Shown in pieces: positions 55,524-63,914 of a stretch of 64,000 nt of DNA. The stretch spans positions 1 to 64,000 of the forward strand of contig JAFUEV010000059.1 of assembly GCA_017470245.1 (NCBI GenBank), written 5' to 3'. Position 1 is the first letter of the stretch. Every line of letters begins with the position of its first letter. The notes under the pieces are model-generated. The model was not told the origin of the DNA, searched no databases, and saw only the letters and a program-made list of their open reading frames with translations. Source of the stretch: a bacterium. GTDB lineage: Bacteria > Cyanobacteriota > Vampirovibrionia > Gastranaerophilales > Gastranaerophilaceae. Made by a program: the position numbers and the translations under genes.

Positions 55524-56165
55524 TTACATAAATCCGTTCTGCGCTAAAAAATCATAGCTTATTTTACTTGTATTATCTTTTGAATTTAAAATTTTTTCAA
55601 TATATTTGGCGAATAAATCCGTTTCAATATTTACAAAATCACCTTTTTTAAGGCTTTTTAGGTTTACTTCTTTTAATGTTACGGGAATCAGTTCAACCGA
55701 AAATATATTATCACTAATTGAAGCAACAGTTAAACTTACTCCGTTTACGGCAATAGAACCTTTATATATTACATATTTGCTGCATTCTATAGGTAATTTA
55801 AAGAAATATCTTTTTGAAAAACCGTCATCTTCGCATTTAATAAATGTAGCGCAACAATCTATATGTCCCGATACGATATGTCCATCTATGCGTTTATTTA
55901 ATGTCAAAGCTCTTTCTAAATTTACAAAATCATTTATTTTTAATGTATTGTAGTTTGTAACGGAAAGAGTTTCATTAGATGCCTGAACCTTGATAAAATT
56001 CTTTCCGTATTCTGTAACTGTTTGGCAGGCACCATTAACGCAAATACTTGCACCTTTTTTTATATCAGAAAGTATTTTGCTGCATTCTATCGTTAATTCC
56101 ATTCCGTTAGAGGAAGTATTAATACCTGTTATTTTTCCTTGTTCTTCTATTAATCCAGTAAACAT
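55524..56165 (-). CDS. ribE: Riboflavin synthase (alpha chain)
   Basis: This enzyme dismutates two lumazines to riboflavin. The 213-residue protein has the classic N terminus MFTGLIEEQGKI and two similar beta-barrel halves (ICVNGACQTV / IAVNGVSLTV). RIDGHIVSGHID is the ligand-binding link. I start at 56165 because MFTGLIE is invariant. There is no Shine-Dalgarno sequence; an extended -10 lies six bases upstream. It heads the ribE-ribBA-GNAT unit. A ribH gene is not seen in this window. Confidence 0.96.
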   Translation of the reverse strand: MFTGLIEEQGKITGINTSSNGMELTIECSKILSDIKKGASICVNGACQTVTEYGKNFIKVQASNETLSVTNYNTLKINDFVNLERALTLNKRIDGHIVSGHIDCCATFIKCEDDGFSKRYFFKLPIECSKYVIYKGSIAVNGVSLTVASISDNIFSVELIPVTLKEVNLKSLKKGDFVNIETDLFAKYIEKILNSKDNTSKISYDFLAQNGFM

Positions 56166-56171
56166 ACTAAG

Positions 56172-56180
56172 AGTGTAACA
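56172..56180 (-). promoter_or_regulatory. ribE extended -10, leaderless geometry
   Basis: TGTTACACT on the minus strand, then CTTAGT, then ATG. The predicted +1 is base 56165, the A of the start codon. No FMN riboswitch fits between promoter and gene. Confidence 0.6.
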
Positions 56181-56331
56181 CAAAATGATATCAAACATAC
56201 TAAAGCATTAAAGATTATTACAAAACTTTGGTATTTGTTTTCTACTTTTAAAATCTAGTTGTAAACTTCAACAAAACATAATACAATATTGATATACACA
56301 AGTTTTGATTTTAACATCCTAAGGAGTTCAA

Positions 56332-56835
56332 ATGGCGGTAGCATATTTATGTTTGGGTTCAAATATCGGTGACAAAGTCGGATATCTTCAGCAGGCGGTA
56401 AAATTACTTACCGAATCGGGATTGGTAACGGTAGTAAGAACATCTGCTTTGTATGAAACAGAACCATGGGGTAATAAAGATTTAGACTGGTTTGTAAATG
56501 GAGTAATAGAAGTAAAAACAAAGCTTTCTCCACGTGAATTACTTCAGTTGTGTAAAAGTACTGAAATGAAAATGGGTAGACAACCCCAAACTGAAAAGTA
56601 TCAAGCAAGAATAATAGATATTGATATATTGTTCTACGGTGATTTGACAATTGATGAACCGGATTTAAAAATTCCTCATGAACACTTACATGAAAGAGCA
56701 TTTGCAATTGTTCCGCTGTTAGAATTAATTCCTGATTATGAACATCCTAAATACAAAAAGTCACTTTTGCAATTGCATGAAGACTTAGAAACATTGGATG
56801 ATGTCTTTTTATATGGAACAAGAGTTGATATATAA
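56332..56835 (+). CDS. folK: 2-amino-4-hydroxy-6-hydroxymethyldihydropteridine pyrophosphokinase
   Basis: FolK transfers pyrophosphate from ATP to the pterin in folate synthesis. The 167-residue protein has CLGSNIGDK at the N terminus, LYETEPWGNKDLDWFVNGV, and the metal-binding RIIDIDILFYGD followed by IPHEHLHERAFAIVPLLE. AAGGAG precedes the ATG. Its 3' end overlaps the flavoprotein gene. Confidence 0.96.
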   Translation: MAVAYLCLGSNIGDKVGYLQQAVKLLTESGLVTVVRTSALYETEPWGNKDLDWFVNGVIEVKTKLSPRELLQLCKSTEMKMGRQPQTEKYQARIIDIDILFYGDLTIDEPDLKIPHEHLHERAFAIVPLLELIPDYEHPKYKKSLLQLHEDLETLDDVFLYGTRVDI

Positions 56836-58027
56836 AAATGTTGCAGTAATAGGATGTGGTGCAGCAGGTGGTTTTGCTTCAGTTTTATTATGCAAAAATC
56901 CTCAAATAAGAGTTACGGCTTTTGATATAAAAGAGCCTTTTGAAACTTTACTGCCGACAGGTGGAGGCAGGTGTAATCTTACTTATGATGAAAAGGATAT
57001 AAGGGAATTTGTACAAAATTATCCAAGAGGTGAGAAGTTTTTATTGTCTGTTTATTCTAAGTTTGATAATGCTAAAACCCGTCAATTATTTAAAGAATTG
57101 GGGATTAAAACTTATGTTCAGGATGATAAAAGAGTATTCCCTGTTTCTGACAGCTCAAAAAAACTAATTTCTGACTTAAAAAAACATTTAGATGTTTCTA
57201 ATTTTTGTTTTAAACAAGAAAAAGTGAGAAAAGCGGAGAAAAAGAATGATATTTTTTGTGTTGAAACTGAAAACGGACAGTATGAATTTGATGTTTTAAT
57301 ATTATCTACAGGAGGAAAAGGTAATGGTTTTGAAATCGCAGACAAATTCGGACATAATGTTATTCCTCATAAACCGTCTTTAACTTCATTTGAAATAAAA
57401 GAAAAATATTTATATGCGTTATCTGGCATGTCGTTTAAGAATGTTGAAATAACTATAAACAGTAATAAGCAGAAAAATAAGGCTGTTATAGGTGATATTT
57501 TATTCACGCATTCTTCTATTTCTGGACCTGCAATATTTAAAGTATCGGCAATAACCGCATTTGATAAGATAGATGAAAATAATTGTTTAGAAATATCTTT
57601 AAAATTGGCGGATTGTTCATTGTCTGATATAGAGGAGGAATTAAAAGCTAATTCTAAAAAAACTATAAAAAATGTATTTTCTAAATTTGTTCCTGAAAAT
57701 TATATTGCTAAAATAATGCAGGTAAATGGAATTGATGAATCGAAACAGGTTGCACAAATAAAAAAGACAGAAAAAGAAATATTAATTAATGCAATTATTT
57801 GTTTAAAACTTCATTTAATCGGACGTAAAAACGGTTCAGAAATTGTTACTGCCGGCGGAGTTGATTTGAATGAAGTCTGCTCAAAAACCATGGAATCAAA
57901 AATAGTAAAGAACCTGTATATAATTGGTGAAGTTTTGAATATTGATGGCTATACGGGTGGGTTTAATTTGCAAAATTGCTGGTCAACTGCATTTATTGCA
58001 GTTTCAAATATAAATTATTGCAATTAA
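56813..58027 (+). CDS. HI0933/YhiN-family FAD-dependent oxidoreductase
   Basis: The protein of about 404 residues has an N-terminal dinucleotide fold (VAVIGCGAAGGFAS), the family motif LPTGGGRCNLTY and a C-terminal FAD region (LYIIGEVLNIDGYTGGFNLQ, then CWSTAFIA). Relatives are annotated as aminoacetone oxidase or BaiN-like; the true substrate is unknown. The start is uncertain: ATG at 56798, 56801 or 56813 all overlap folK, and none has a good ribosome binding site, so coupling is likely. It overlaps the converging membrane gene by four bases. Confidence 0.88.
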   Translation: MEQELIYKNVAVIGCGAAGGFASVLLCKNPQIRVTAFDIKEPFETLLPTGGGRCNLTYDEKDIREFVQNYPRGEKFLLSVYSKFDNAKTRQLFKELGIKTYVQDDKRVFPVSDSSKKLISDLKKHLDVSNFCFKQEKVRKAEKKNDIFCVETENGQYEFDVLILSTGGKGNGFEIADKFGHNVIPHKPSLTSFEIKEKYLYALSGMSFKNVEITINSNKQKNKAVIGDILFTHSSISGPAIFKVSAITAFDKIDENNCLEISLKLADCSLSDIEEELKANSKKTIKNVFSKFVPENYIAKIMQVNGIDESKQVAQIKKTEKEILINAIICLKLHLIGRKNGSEIVTAGGVDLNEVCSKTMESKIVKNLYIIGEVLNIDGYTGGFNLQNCWSTAFIAVSNINYCN

Positions 58028-58953
58028 TCTTCTTTTGTTTCTATATCAAAAATTTCGTCTGTTCCCATATCGTCATCATCAGTATTGTTGTTTTCAAAAT
58101 ATAGAAAATCGTCATCTCTTTCATTAGTTGGAGGGGTGTATGACTCTCTTAAAAATTGTATTTCTAAATCCATTTGTATTAAGGAGCAGAATAATCCGGA
58201 TATGCTGCCTATTATAGCTCCTATTAATCCAAGTTGAACATTACTTAAAGTTATATTGTTAAAAATAGAAGGGATAGAAATTCCAAGAACTGTTACCAAA
58301 AATATAGGTAAAAAGAATAAAACCGCAATTATTCCAACTGTAATTGATTTTAATATGTATAAAGAAAACAGTTTTCTGTTATTACTAATAAAAATAAATC
58401 CCTTTTTAACATTAAGTAAATCTTCAAATTCAAGAGATTTTGTATAATTTAAAAATAGTCCCATTAACATAATGATAAAAAATGTAAGTAATATAGCAAA
58501 AATAATAGCAAAAATAATTGCCAATATAATAGTCAGTTTTGGACTAATTAAGTATGCAATATAGCAAAATATAAGACAAATTAAGAATGATATGAAAATT
58601 AAAATAAAAAGGACAAGCTCATAAATCATAAAGCCTACAAATGATACAACACCTGTAGTAGCGATCTTTTTAAAATCATCAAAGAGATTAGCAAGTACAT
58701 TATTATTTGTTTTATATCCGTTATTTGCTGATAATATATATAATCCCAAAGATAGTATGCTAACAAAAAAGTATACTAAATATGCAAATGAAGATTGTTT
58801 TAATGTAGTGGCCGGAATATTTTCTCCGCCTTGTGACATATATATTCCGCAAATTCCGCCTATAAGTATAAGCAATCCGTAATATAACATATTCCTTTTG
58901 TCGTATATGCCGGAAAATATATTTTTTACTGCTGCTCTTATGCTTATAGTCAT
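58024..58953 (-). CDS. Membrane protein, tandem paralog A
   Basis: The 309-residue protein has about seven or eight transmembrane helices and an acidic C-terminal tail (DDDFLYFENNNTDDDD). It starts MTISIRAAVKNIFSGIYDKRN and shares that N terminus and NYTKSLEFEDLLNVKKGFIFIS with the next gene upstream, and MDLEIQFLRE near the C terminus. The family is not certain; a DUF4013-like layout is possible. AAGGAG precedes the ATG. Function is unknown. Confidence 0.78.
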   Translation of the reverse strand: MTISIRAAVKNIFSGIYDKRNMLYYGLLILIGGICGIYMSQGGENIPATTLKQSSFAYLVYFFVSILSLGLYILSANNGYKTNNNVLANLFDDFKKIATTGVVSFVGFMIYELVLFILIFISFLICLIFCYIAYLISPKLTIILAIIFAIIFAILLTFFIIMLMGLFLNYTKSLEFEDLLNVKKGFIFISNNRKLFSLYILKSITVGIIAVLFFLPIFLVTVLGISIPSIFNNITLSNVQLGLIGAIIGSISGLFCSLIQMDLEIQFLRESYTPPTNERDDDFLYFENNNTDDDDMGTDEIFDIETKED

Positions 58954-59051
58954 ATTTTCTCCTTAACTAACCAAAAATATATCATTAAAATATGATAATA
59001 TATTTCCACGCATATAAAAATTTTAAACAGTTGGTTTCTGTTTTTTGATTA

Positions 59052-59103
59052 TTACATTTTTAAATTAGGCATTAATAAAAGTGTAAATATAGATGTATTA
59101 CGT
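59052..59103 (-). pseudogene. Relic of a paralog C-terminal end
   Basis: The minus strand reads TSIFTLLLMPNL and then a stop within the gap between two intact genes. A stretch of 34 bases is identical to 60199-60232, inside the 3' part of the third paralog, where the same peptide occurs. It marks the edge of the duplicated unit. Confidence 0.75.
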
Positions 59104-59136
59104 AAGTGTGAGCAAAACATAGTTTTGCTCACACTT
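59104..59136. repeat. 15-bp perfect inverted repeat
   Basis: AAGTGTGAGCAAAAC and its exact complement are separated by ATA. Neither side has a T run, so it is not a standard terminator. It lies just past the stop of the second paralog. Confidence 0.8.
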
Positions 59137-59156
59137 GGCATAAACTAATTTAGTTA

Positions 59157-60071
59157 TTATTCATTTTCGTTTATTTCAATATACTCATCATCAGCAGATA
59201 CTTCTTGCCAGTCATCTTTAGGTTCGGGCATATAATGAGCTGTTTCTCTTAAAAATTGTATTTGTAAGTCCATTAGAACCAAATTGGCGATGATTCCCAT
59301 TGCCCAGCATAATCCTATAATTATTAATGCAAATAGAAAAGAGCTTTGTTCTGAAGATGGTATTTTTATACAACCAGCTAGGACTATAGTTATTATCATA
59401 CCTATGAAAATGAATAGAAATATACAAAGTATTATTAATGCAATTGATTTTAATATGTAAACAGAAAGTTCTCTTCTCGCTGAGGATATAAAATTGAATG
59501 ATTTTTTTACATTAATAATATCTTCAAATTTCAGAGATTTTGTATAATTAAAGAATAATCCCATTGTAAGCAGTATTATAAAAGTTAAATAAACGGCAAA
59601 TAATATTATACATATTATTATAGGTATTATCATTAATGTTTTATCCGGTATATTCATATAAGTTACAAATAAAATTACCCCTAACGGGAGTCCGGGTAGT
59701 AATAACGCCAATAACGTTCCCAAATACATTAACATTATGCCTGCATAAGTGACTATTCCGGTTATTGCTATTTTTTTAATATCTTTAAACAGATTTGCAA
59801 AGATGCTTTCTTCTCCTCTATACCCGTTATTTATTGAGACTATATATATCCCTATAGCTATTACACTTGTTATTAAAGAAAGTAGTTGTATTAACGAGAA
59901 TTGTGATATTGTGGCTAACGGGTTTTGATTTTCTGAAGAAGGATTAATAAATGAAATAAATACTATTACTAATGTGCTTACACAAAAAAGCATTATATAG
60001 TAAAAAATATTCTTTTTGTTATATCTTTCGGAAAGTACATTTTTTACTGCAGCATTAATACTGATAGTCAT
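59157..60071 (-). CDS. Membrane protein, tandem paralog B
   Basis: The 304-residue protein begins MTISINAAVKNVLSERYNKKN and shares the helix pattern, the LFFNYTKSLKFEDIINVKKS loop and the MDLQIQFLRE motif with paralog A. The C-terminal tail is acidic. AAGGAG precedes the ATG, and the leader TTAGTTAAGGAGA is shared with paralog A. These two form the more recent duplicate pair. Confidence 0.78.
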   Translation of the reverse strand: MTISINAAVKNVLSERYNKKNIFYYIMLFCVSTLVIVFISFINPSSENQNPLATISQFSLIQLLSLITSVIAIGIYIVSINNGYRGEESIFANLFKDIKKIAITGIVTYAGIMLMYLGTLLALLLPGLPLGVILFVTYMNIPDKTLMIIPIIICIILFAVYLTFIILLTMGLFFNYTKSLKFEDIINVKKSFNFISSARRELSVYILKSIALIILCIFLFIFIGMIITIVLAGCIKIPSSEQSSFLFALIIIGLCWAMGIIANLVLMDLQIQFLRETAHYMPEPKDDWQEVSADDEYIEINENE

Positions 60072-60132
60072 ATTATCTCCTTAACTAATTTCGTGCGATT
60101 TATTTTTATATATTTCCACGTTGATAATCTTT

Positions 60133-61026
60133 TTAAACTTTAATATTTTTTTCTTGCCGTTTGGAGTATATTTTCGTATTTTTTATAACTTGTCCGTTTA
60201 AATTAGGCATTAATAAAAGTGTAAATATAGAAGTAATTACAGTTGATGTAAGTAAAACAAATGTTATAGAACCTAAATTCGAAAATAATAAATTAGAAAA
60301 TTGATTTGCATTGGAAATTCCTGTTGACATCTGTTGTGGCATTGTATTTTGAAAACCGAATAAAGATGTGATAAGCGGGCTTATAGCAGATGTTGCCGTT
60401 TGAATTATTATTGAAATTATGATGCTAAACAATACATACATCCAATAATCTTTTTTTATTAAATAACCGTATTCATTTATTTTTTTGTAATTAAGCATAT
60501 CTTTTAGATTTAGTTTGTCAAAAAATAATAATGAAGCAGGGATTATATATTTAAATGACATAATAACACCTGCTATAGCCGATAAAAATATTATAAAGAA
60601 AAGGAATATAACGTTGCCGAAATCGCTTAAATTAGAAACGGAATCCGAGTTTTCTCCTCCTATAACTATAGCTATTAATTGTGATAAAAGATAAGCAAAA
60701 CATATAATACAAGGAAAAAATACAATTATATACAGAGTAGAAACTCCGGTAAGGAATTTAAAACCTGTTTCAAAGATATACATTGCATTATTAATATTAG
60801 GTATTATATCCTTAGCTCTACATCCTTCATTATGACTGGCTATTACATAGTAACCCTGTGCAAAAATACTTATTACCGCAATAATTATAAAATCAAAAAA
60901 CATACTATTTAACATTTTTGAAACAATTAATGTTGTAAGAAGTATAATTAAGTATATTGCTAAATTTGAATGATTATATTTTTTTGAAGTAAAAGCTGTT
61001 ATACATTCCGAAAAATTTATACTCAT
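60133..61026 (-). CDS. Membrane protein, tandem paralog C (divergent)
   Basis: The 297-residue protein has a similar helix plan and starts MSINFSECITAFTSKKYNHSN, with the corresponding loop FFDKLNLKDMLNYKKINEYG. The C terminus is basic instead of acidic (KRQEKN). Its LLLMPNL region is the source of the relic at 59052-59103. AAGGA precedes the ATG. It is probably first in a three-gene transcript. Confidence 0.75.
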   Translation of the reverse strand: MSINFSECITAFTSKKYNHSNLAIYLIILLTTLIVSKMLNSMFFDFIIIAVISIFAQGYYVIASHNEGCRAKDIIPNINNAMYIFETGFKFLTGVSTLYIIVFFPCIICFAYLLSQLIAIVIGGENSDSVSNLSDFGNVIFLFFIIFLSAIAGVIMSFKYIIPASLLFFDKLNLKDMLNYKKINEYGYLIKKDYWMYVLFSIIISIIIQTATSAISPLITSLFGFQNTMPQQMSTGISNANQFSNLLFSNLGSITFVLLTSTVITSIFTLLLMPNLNGQVIKNTKIYSKRQEKNIKV

Positions 61027-61268
61027 AAAAAATCCTTTTTCATATATGACAGATAATTATAACATTATAATTTCCATAATGATAAGATTTTCTATATATT
61101 TAACATAAAGTTTTTTGCGATTTGTAAATTTATGTTTGAAAAAAAATATGTTTAATATATGATATAAATAGTGGTTACACACAGAGCTAGATAGAATATA
61201 AGGGAAAAGTTGTATTCTATAGTTTTCTATTGTAAATAATAATATATTTGATAAGAAAAGGTGACACA

Positions 61269-61436
61269 ATGGGAATTAAAGGAAAAAACGACAAAATGGT
61301 AGTTCTTGCTTGTGAAGAATGCAAAAGAAGAAACTACACAACCGTTAAAAATAAAAAAACATCAAAGGAAAGAATGGAATTAAATAAATATTGTCCGTTC
61401 TGCCAAAAACATACATCACATAAAGAAACAAAATAA
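61269..61436 (+). CDS. rpmG: 50S ribosomal protein L33
   Basis: The 55-residue protein has the zinc-ribbon cysteines CEEC and CPFC, so it is the zinc-binding (C+) form. The start at 61269 follows AAAAGGTG. It begins the classic rpmG, tRNA-Trp, secE, nusG, rplK, rplA cluster. The 240 bases upstream hold its promoter region and no gene that I trust. Confidence 0.96.
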   Translation: MGIKGKNDKMVVLACEECKRRNYTTVKNKKTSKERMELNKYCPFCQKHTSHKETK

Positions 61437-61448
61437 GGAATTATAATT

Positions 61449-61521
61449 GCGTCCTTAGTTCAGTTGGTAGAACGTCGGTCTCCAAAACCGGATGTCGAGG
61501 GTTCGAGTCCTTCAGGGCGCG
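61449..61521 (+). tRNA. tRNA-Trp (CCA)
   Basis: A complete 73-base cloverleaf: acceptor GCGTCCT pairs with AGGGCGC (one G-T), D arm TTCAGTTGGTAGAA, anticodon CCA at 61482-61484, T arm GGGTTCGAGTCC. The 3' CCA is not encoded, unlike in tRNA-fMet. It lies between rpmG and secE. Confidence 0.97.
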
Positions 61522-61539
61522 AATTATAAAAAGGAAGAA

Positions 61540-61728
61540 ATGGATAAATTCAAAGAATATTTTAAAGGTATTAAGTCAGAATGGGGCAAAATAACTTGGC
61601 CCGAAAGAAGACAAGTTATCGGTCAGACGATAATAGTAATTGTTATAGTAACATTATTTACGACTTATACATACGGATTGGACATTATATTCAAAGGAGT
61701 ATTAAAAACTCTTGGTTTGATTGATTAA
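61540..61728 (+). CDS. secE: Preprotein translocase subunit SecE
   Basis: The 62-residue single-helix form of SecE clamps SecY in the export channel. It has the amphipathic FKEYFKGIKSEWGKITWPER, with the conserved W-P, then one transmembrane helix. AAGGAAG precedes the ATG at 61540. A longer frame reaches into the tRNA and is not real. Confidence 0.95.
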   Translation: MDKFKEYFKGIKSEWGKITWPERRQVIGQTIIVIVIVTLFTTYTYGLDIIFKGVLKTLGLID

Positions 61729-61758
61729 AGAGTGATTAAAGATAGGATTTTAAACATA

Positions 61759-62418
61759 ATGGCAAAAGAAAAAAATGATATTGTTGAACATTTAGCTGAT
61801 ATGGAACTTGGGCAGGAAGGCGTTGAAAAGAAAGAAGAAATTCTTGCTGAAAAAGATGCCGAATTTAAAGAATCTGTAAAAGAACCAAAAGCACCACAAA
61901 AAAGATGGTATATTGTTCATACGTATTCAGGTCATGAAAATAAGGTAAAGGTTAACCTTGAAAAACGTATAGAATATATGAATATGGGTGACAAAATTTT
62001 CAGAATTGAAGTTCCCCAAAAAACAGTTACAAAAATGAAAGACGGAAAGAAAACAGACAGAGAAGAAAAAATATTTCCGGGCTATGTTCTTGTAGAAATG
62101 ATAATGGATGATGATTCTTGGTATGTAGTAAGACATACTGCAGGTGTAACTAAATTTGTAGGTTCTGCTAAAAAGCCTATTCCTGCCAAAGAAAGCGAAA
62201 TCAAGAGAATTATCCATAAAACACAAAATCAGGTATCAAAAGTTGAACTTGATGTTAAAGCGGGTGATAAGGTCAGAATTATATCCGGTCCGTTCTCTGA
62301 ATTTATTGGTGACATTACGGAAGTATATCCTGATAAATCAAAACTCAGAGCTATGGTATCAATATTCGGACGTGAAACACCTGTTGAACTTGAATATAAA
62401 CAAATTCAAAAAATTTAG
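61759..62418 (+). CDS. nusG: Transcription termination/antitermination factor NusG
   Basis: NusG binds RNA polymerase and couples it to ribosomes or Rho. The 219-residue protein has an acidic N-terminal extension of about 50 residues, the NGN domain (RWYIVHTYSGHENKV, FPGYVLVEM, VRHTAGVTKFVG) and the KOW domain (VKAGDKVRIISGPFSEF). The start may also be GTG 61732; I prefer ATG 61759. The start is four codons from a T/A-rich region with AGGA twelve bases upstream. Confidence 0.95.
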   Translation: MAKEKNDIVEHLADMELGQEGVEKKEEILAEKDAEFKESVKEPKAPQKRWYIVHTYSGHENKVKVNLEKRIEYMNMGDKIFRIEVPQKTVTKMKDGKKTDREEKIFPGYVLVEMIMDDDSWYVVRHTAGVTKFVGSAKKPIPAKESEIKRIIHKTQNQVSKVELDVKAGDKVRIISGPFSEFIGDITEVYPDKSKLRAMVSIFGRETPVELEYKQIQKI

Positions 62419-62419
62419 A

Positions 62420-62593
62420 AAAATTCAAGAAGCGAATTTTCCGTAGAGTGAGTGACGAAAGGAACGAACTCGAAGAAGCAAAAACAGAGCGAATGGCAGT
62501 GATAACGAAATGAGCGAGAAGTTTTTGAAAAGGAAAATTCAAGAAGCGAATTTTCCGTAGAGTGAGTGACAATAAGGAACGAACTCGAAGAAG
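62420..62593 (+). repeat. 59/60-bp direct repeat in the nusG-rplK gap
   Basis: The copy at 62420-62478 recurs at 62534-62593 with changes only around one short stretch (GACGAAAGG versus GACAATAAGG). Each copy starts with AAAATTC/GAATTTT, a seven-base hairpin, and ends in GAACTCGAAGAAG. The 55-base spacer also contains degenerate echoes (GAGCGAATGG, AATGAGCGAGAAG). The region is noncoding. Confidence 0.85.
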
Positions 62594-62610
62594 ATAATAT
62601 AACATAAGAA

Positions 62611-62641
62611 GTGGAAGGAACTGAAGTTCCGCCGGTACCAC
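62611..62641 (+). promoter_or_regulatory. Leader hairpin before rplK
   Basis: GTGG and CCAC close a stem with an asymmetric internal loop (AA versus GCCGGTA) and an inner GGAAC/GTTCC hairpin with loop TGAA. The AAAGGAG box starts two bases after it. It is a candidate L1-responsive control element. Confidence 0.5.
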
Positions 62642-62657
62642 GAAAGGAGAAACAAAA

Positions 62658-63083
62658 ATGGCAAAGAAAGTTGTAGGAAAAATTAAACTACAAATTCAAG
62701 CTGGCAAAGCAAATCCATCACCGCCGGTTGGTCCTGCATTAGGTCAACATGGTGTAAACATCATGGAATTTTGTAAACAATTTAATGCCAGAACAGAATC
62801 ACAGGCAGGATATATTATTCCTGTAGTTATCGATGTATATGAAGACAGATCATTTTCATTCGTAACTAAATCACCACCGGCTGCTGTATTAATTAAAAAA
62901 GCAATCAATATAGCAAAAGGTAGTGCGGCACCAAACAAAACAAAAGTTGGACAAATTACACATGCACAACTTGAAGAAATTGCAAAAATAAAAATGGAAG
63001 ACCTTAATGCAACTACAGTCGAAGCTGCAGTTGAAATGATAAAAGGTTCTTGCAGAGCAATGGGTGTAACGGTTGCTGATTAG
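62658..63083 (+). CDS. rplK: 50S ribosomal protein L11
   Basis: L11 forms the GTPase-associated stalk base of the 50S subunit with 23S rRNA. The 141-residue length is normal. The N-terminal [21 protein letters not shown] and C-terminal rRNA-binding domain ([16 protein letters not shown], then GSCRAMGV) are standard. AAAGGAG precedes the ATG. It forms a unit with rplA. Confidence 0.98.
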   Translation: MAKKVVGKIKLQIQAGKANPSPPVGPALGQHGVNIMEFCKQFNARTESQAGYIIPVVIDVYEDRSFSFVTKSPPAAVLIKKAINIAKGSAAPNKTKVGQITHAQLEEIAKIKMEDLNATTVEAAVEMIKGSCRAMGVTVAD

Positions 63084-63102
63084 TAAAAATGATTGATTAA
63101 AA

Positions 63103-63129
63103 GTGGAAGCATAATTGCGTTATAACCAC
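63103..63129 (+). promoter_or_regulatory. Leader hairpin before rplA
   Basis: GTGG (63103) and CCAC (63126) enclose an inner ATAA/TTAT hairpin with loop TTGCG and an asymmetric AAGC/AA internal loop. As before rplK, AAAGGAG follows within a base or two. Confidence 0.45.
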
Positions 63130-63142
63130 AAAAGGAGAAAAA

Positions 63143-63868
63143 ATGTCAAAATTAACAAAAAAACAAAAGAAAATAGCAGAAATGATGGAAGGTTTTAACC
63201 AACCATGCAATGCTATGGAAGCTATACAAAAATTGCAGGAAGTAGCAAAAGAAACATGTAAATTCAATGAAACAGTAGAATGTCACATGTCTTTAGGTAT
63301 TGATGTTAAACACGCAGACCAGCAAGTACGTTCAACAACAGTATTACCTGCAGGTTTAGGTAAATCAGTAAGAGTGTGCGTAATTGCAAAAGGTGCCAAA
63401 GCAACTGAAGCAAAAGAAGCAGGCGCTGATGAAGCAGGAGCTGAAGAAATTATTGATAAAATTTCAGGCGGTTGGTTTGAATTTGATACATTAATAGCAA
63501 CTCCTGATTGTATGGGTATGTTAGGTAAATTAGGTCGTGTTTTAGGTCCAAAAGGTTTAATGCCAAACCCTAAAACAGGTACAGTAACTTTAGATGTGGC
63601 AAAAGCTGTTAAAGATGCTAAAGCAGGTAAAGTTGAATTTAGAGCTGATAAACAAGGTATGATTCATGTACCTATAGGTAAAATTCAATTTACTACAGAT
63701 GACTTAATGAAAAACTACATAACATTGGCAGATGCTGTATTAAGAGCGAAACCATCATCTTCTAAAGGTATTTATTTAAAATCCGTATATTTAACAACAA
63801 CAATGGGTCCAAGTATTAAACTTGATTCAAAGAATGTTGCAGCGGAAGTTAAAGAAAATATTCAATAG
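63143..63868 (+). CDS. rplA: 50S ribosomal protein L1
   Basis: L1 binds the mobile stalk of 23S rRNA and usually represses its own operon. The 241-residue protein has [28 protein letters not shown], the signature [18 protein letters not shown] and the C-terminal strands [20 protein letters not shown]. It has a few extra cysteines compared with common homologs. A hairpin and AAAGGAG precede the ATG. Confidence 0.98.
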   Translation: MSKLTKKQKKIAEMMEGFNQPCNAMEAIQKLQEVAKETCKFNETVECHMSLGIDVKHADQQVRSTTVLPAGLGKSVRVCVIAKGAKATEAKEAGADEAGAEEIIDKISGGWFEFDTLIATPDCMGMLGKLGRVLGPKGLMPNPKTGTVTLDVAKAVKDAKAGKVEFRADKQGMIHVPIGKIQFTTDDLMKNYITLADAVLRAKPSSSKGIYLKSVYLTTTMGPSIKLDSKNVAAEVKENIQ

Positions 63869-63881
63869 TAAATGAATTATA

Positions 63882-63914
63882 ACAGGGTACGTCACAAGGC
63901 GTACTCTGTTTTTA
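63882..63914 (+). terminator. rplA terminator or attenuator
   Basis: ACAGGGTACG pairs with CGTACTCTGT (one G-T pair) across eight bases, followed by TTTTT. The remaining bases to 64000 contain no start of a gene that I can support; an rplJ leader would be expected next. Confidence 0.8.

Noticed and set aside
54469-55547. Several plus-strand frames opposite ribBA and ribE
   Set aside because: They mirror conserved coding sequence on the minus strand and have no ribosome binding sites.
61057-61269. 70-codon minus-strand frame upstream of rpmG
   Set aside because: It runs through the rpmG promoter region, overlaps its start, has no ribosome binding site and an AT-driven Phe/Leu/Tyr composition.
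61492-61539. N-terminal extension of SecE reaching into tRNA-Trp
   Set aside because: The frame overlaps the tRNA, and AAGGAAG marks the ATG at 61540.
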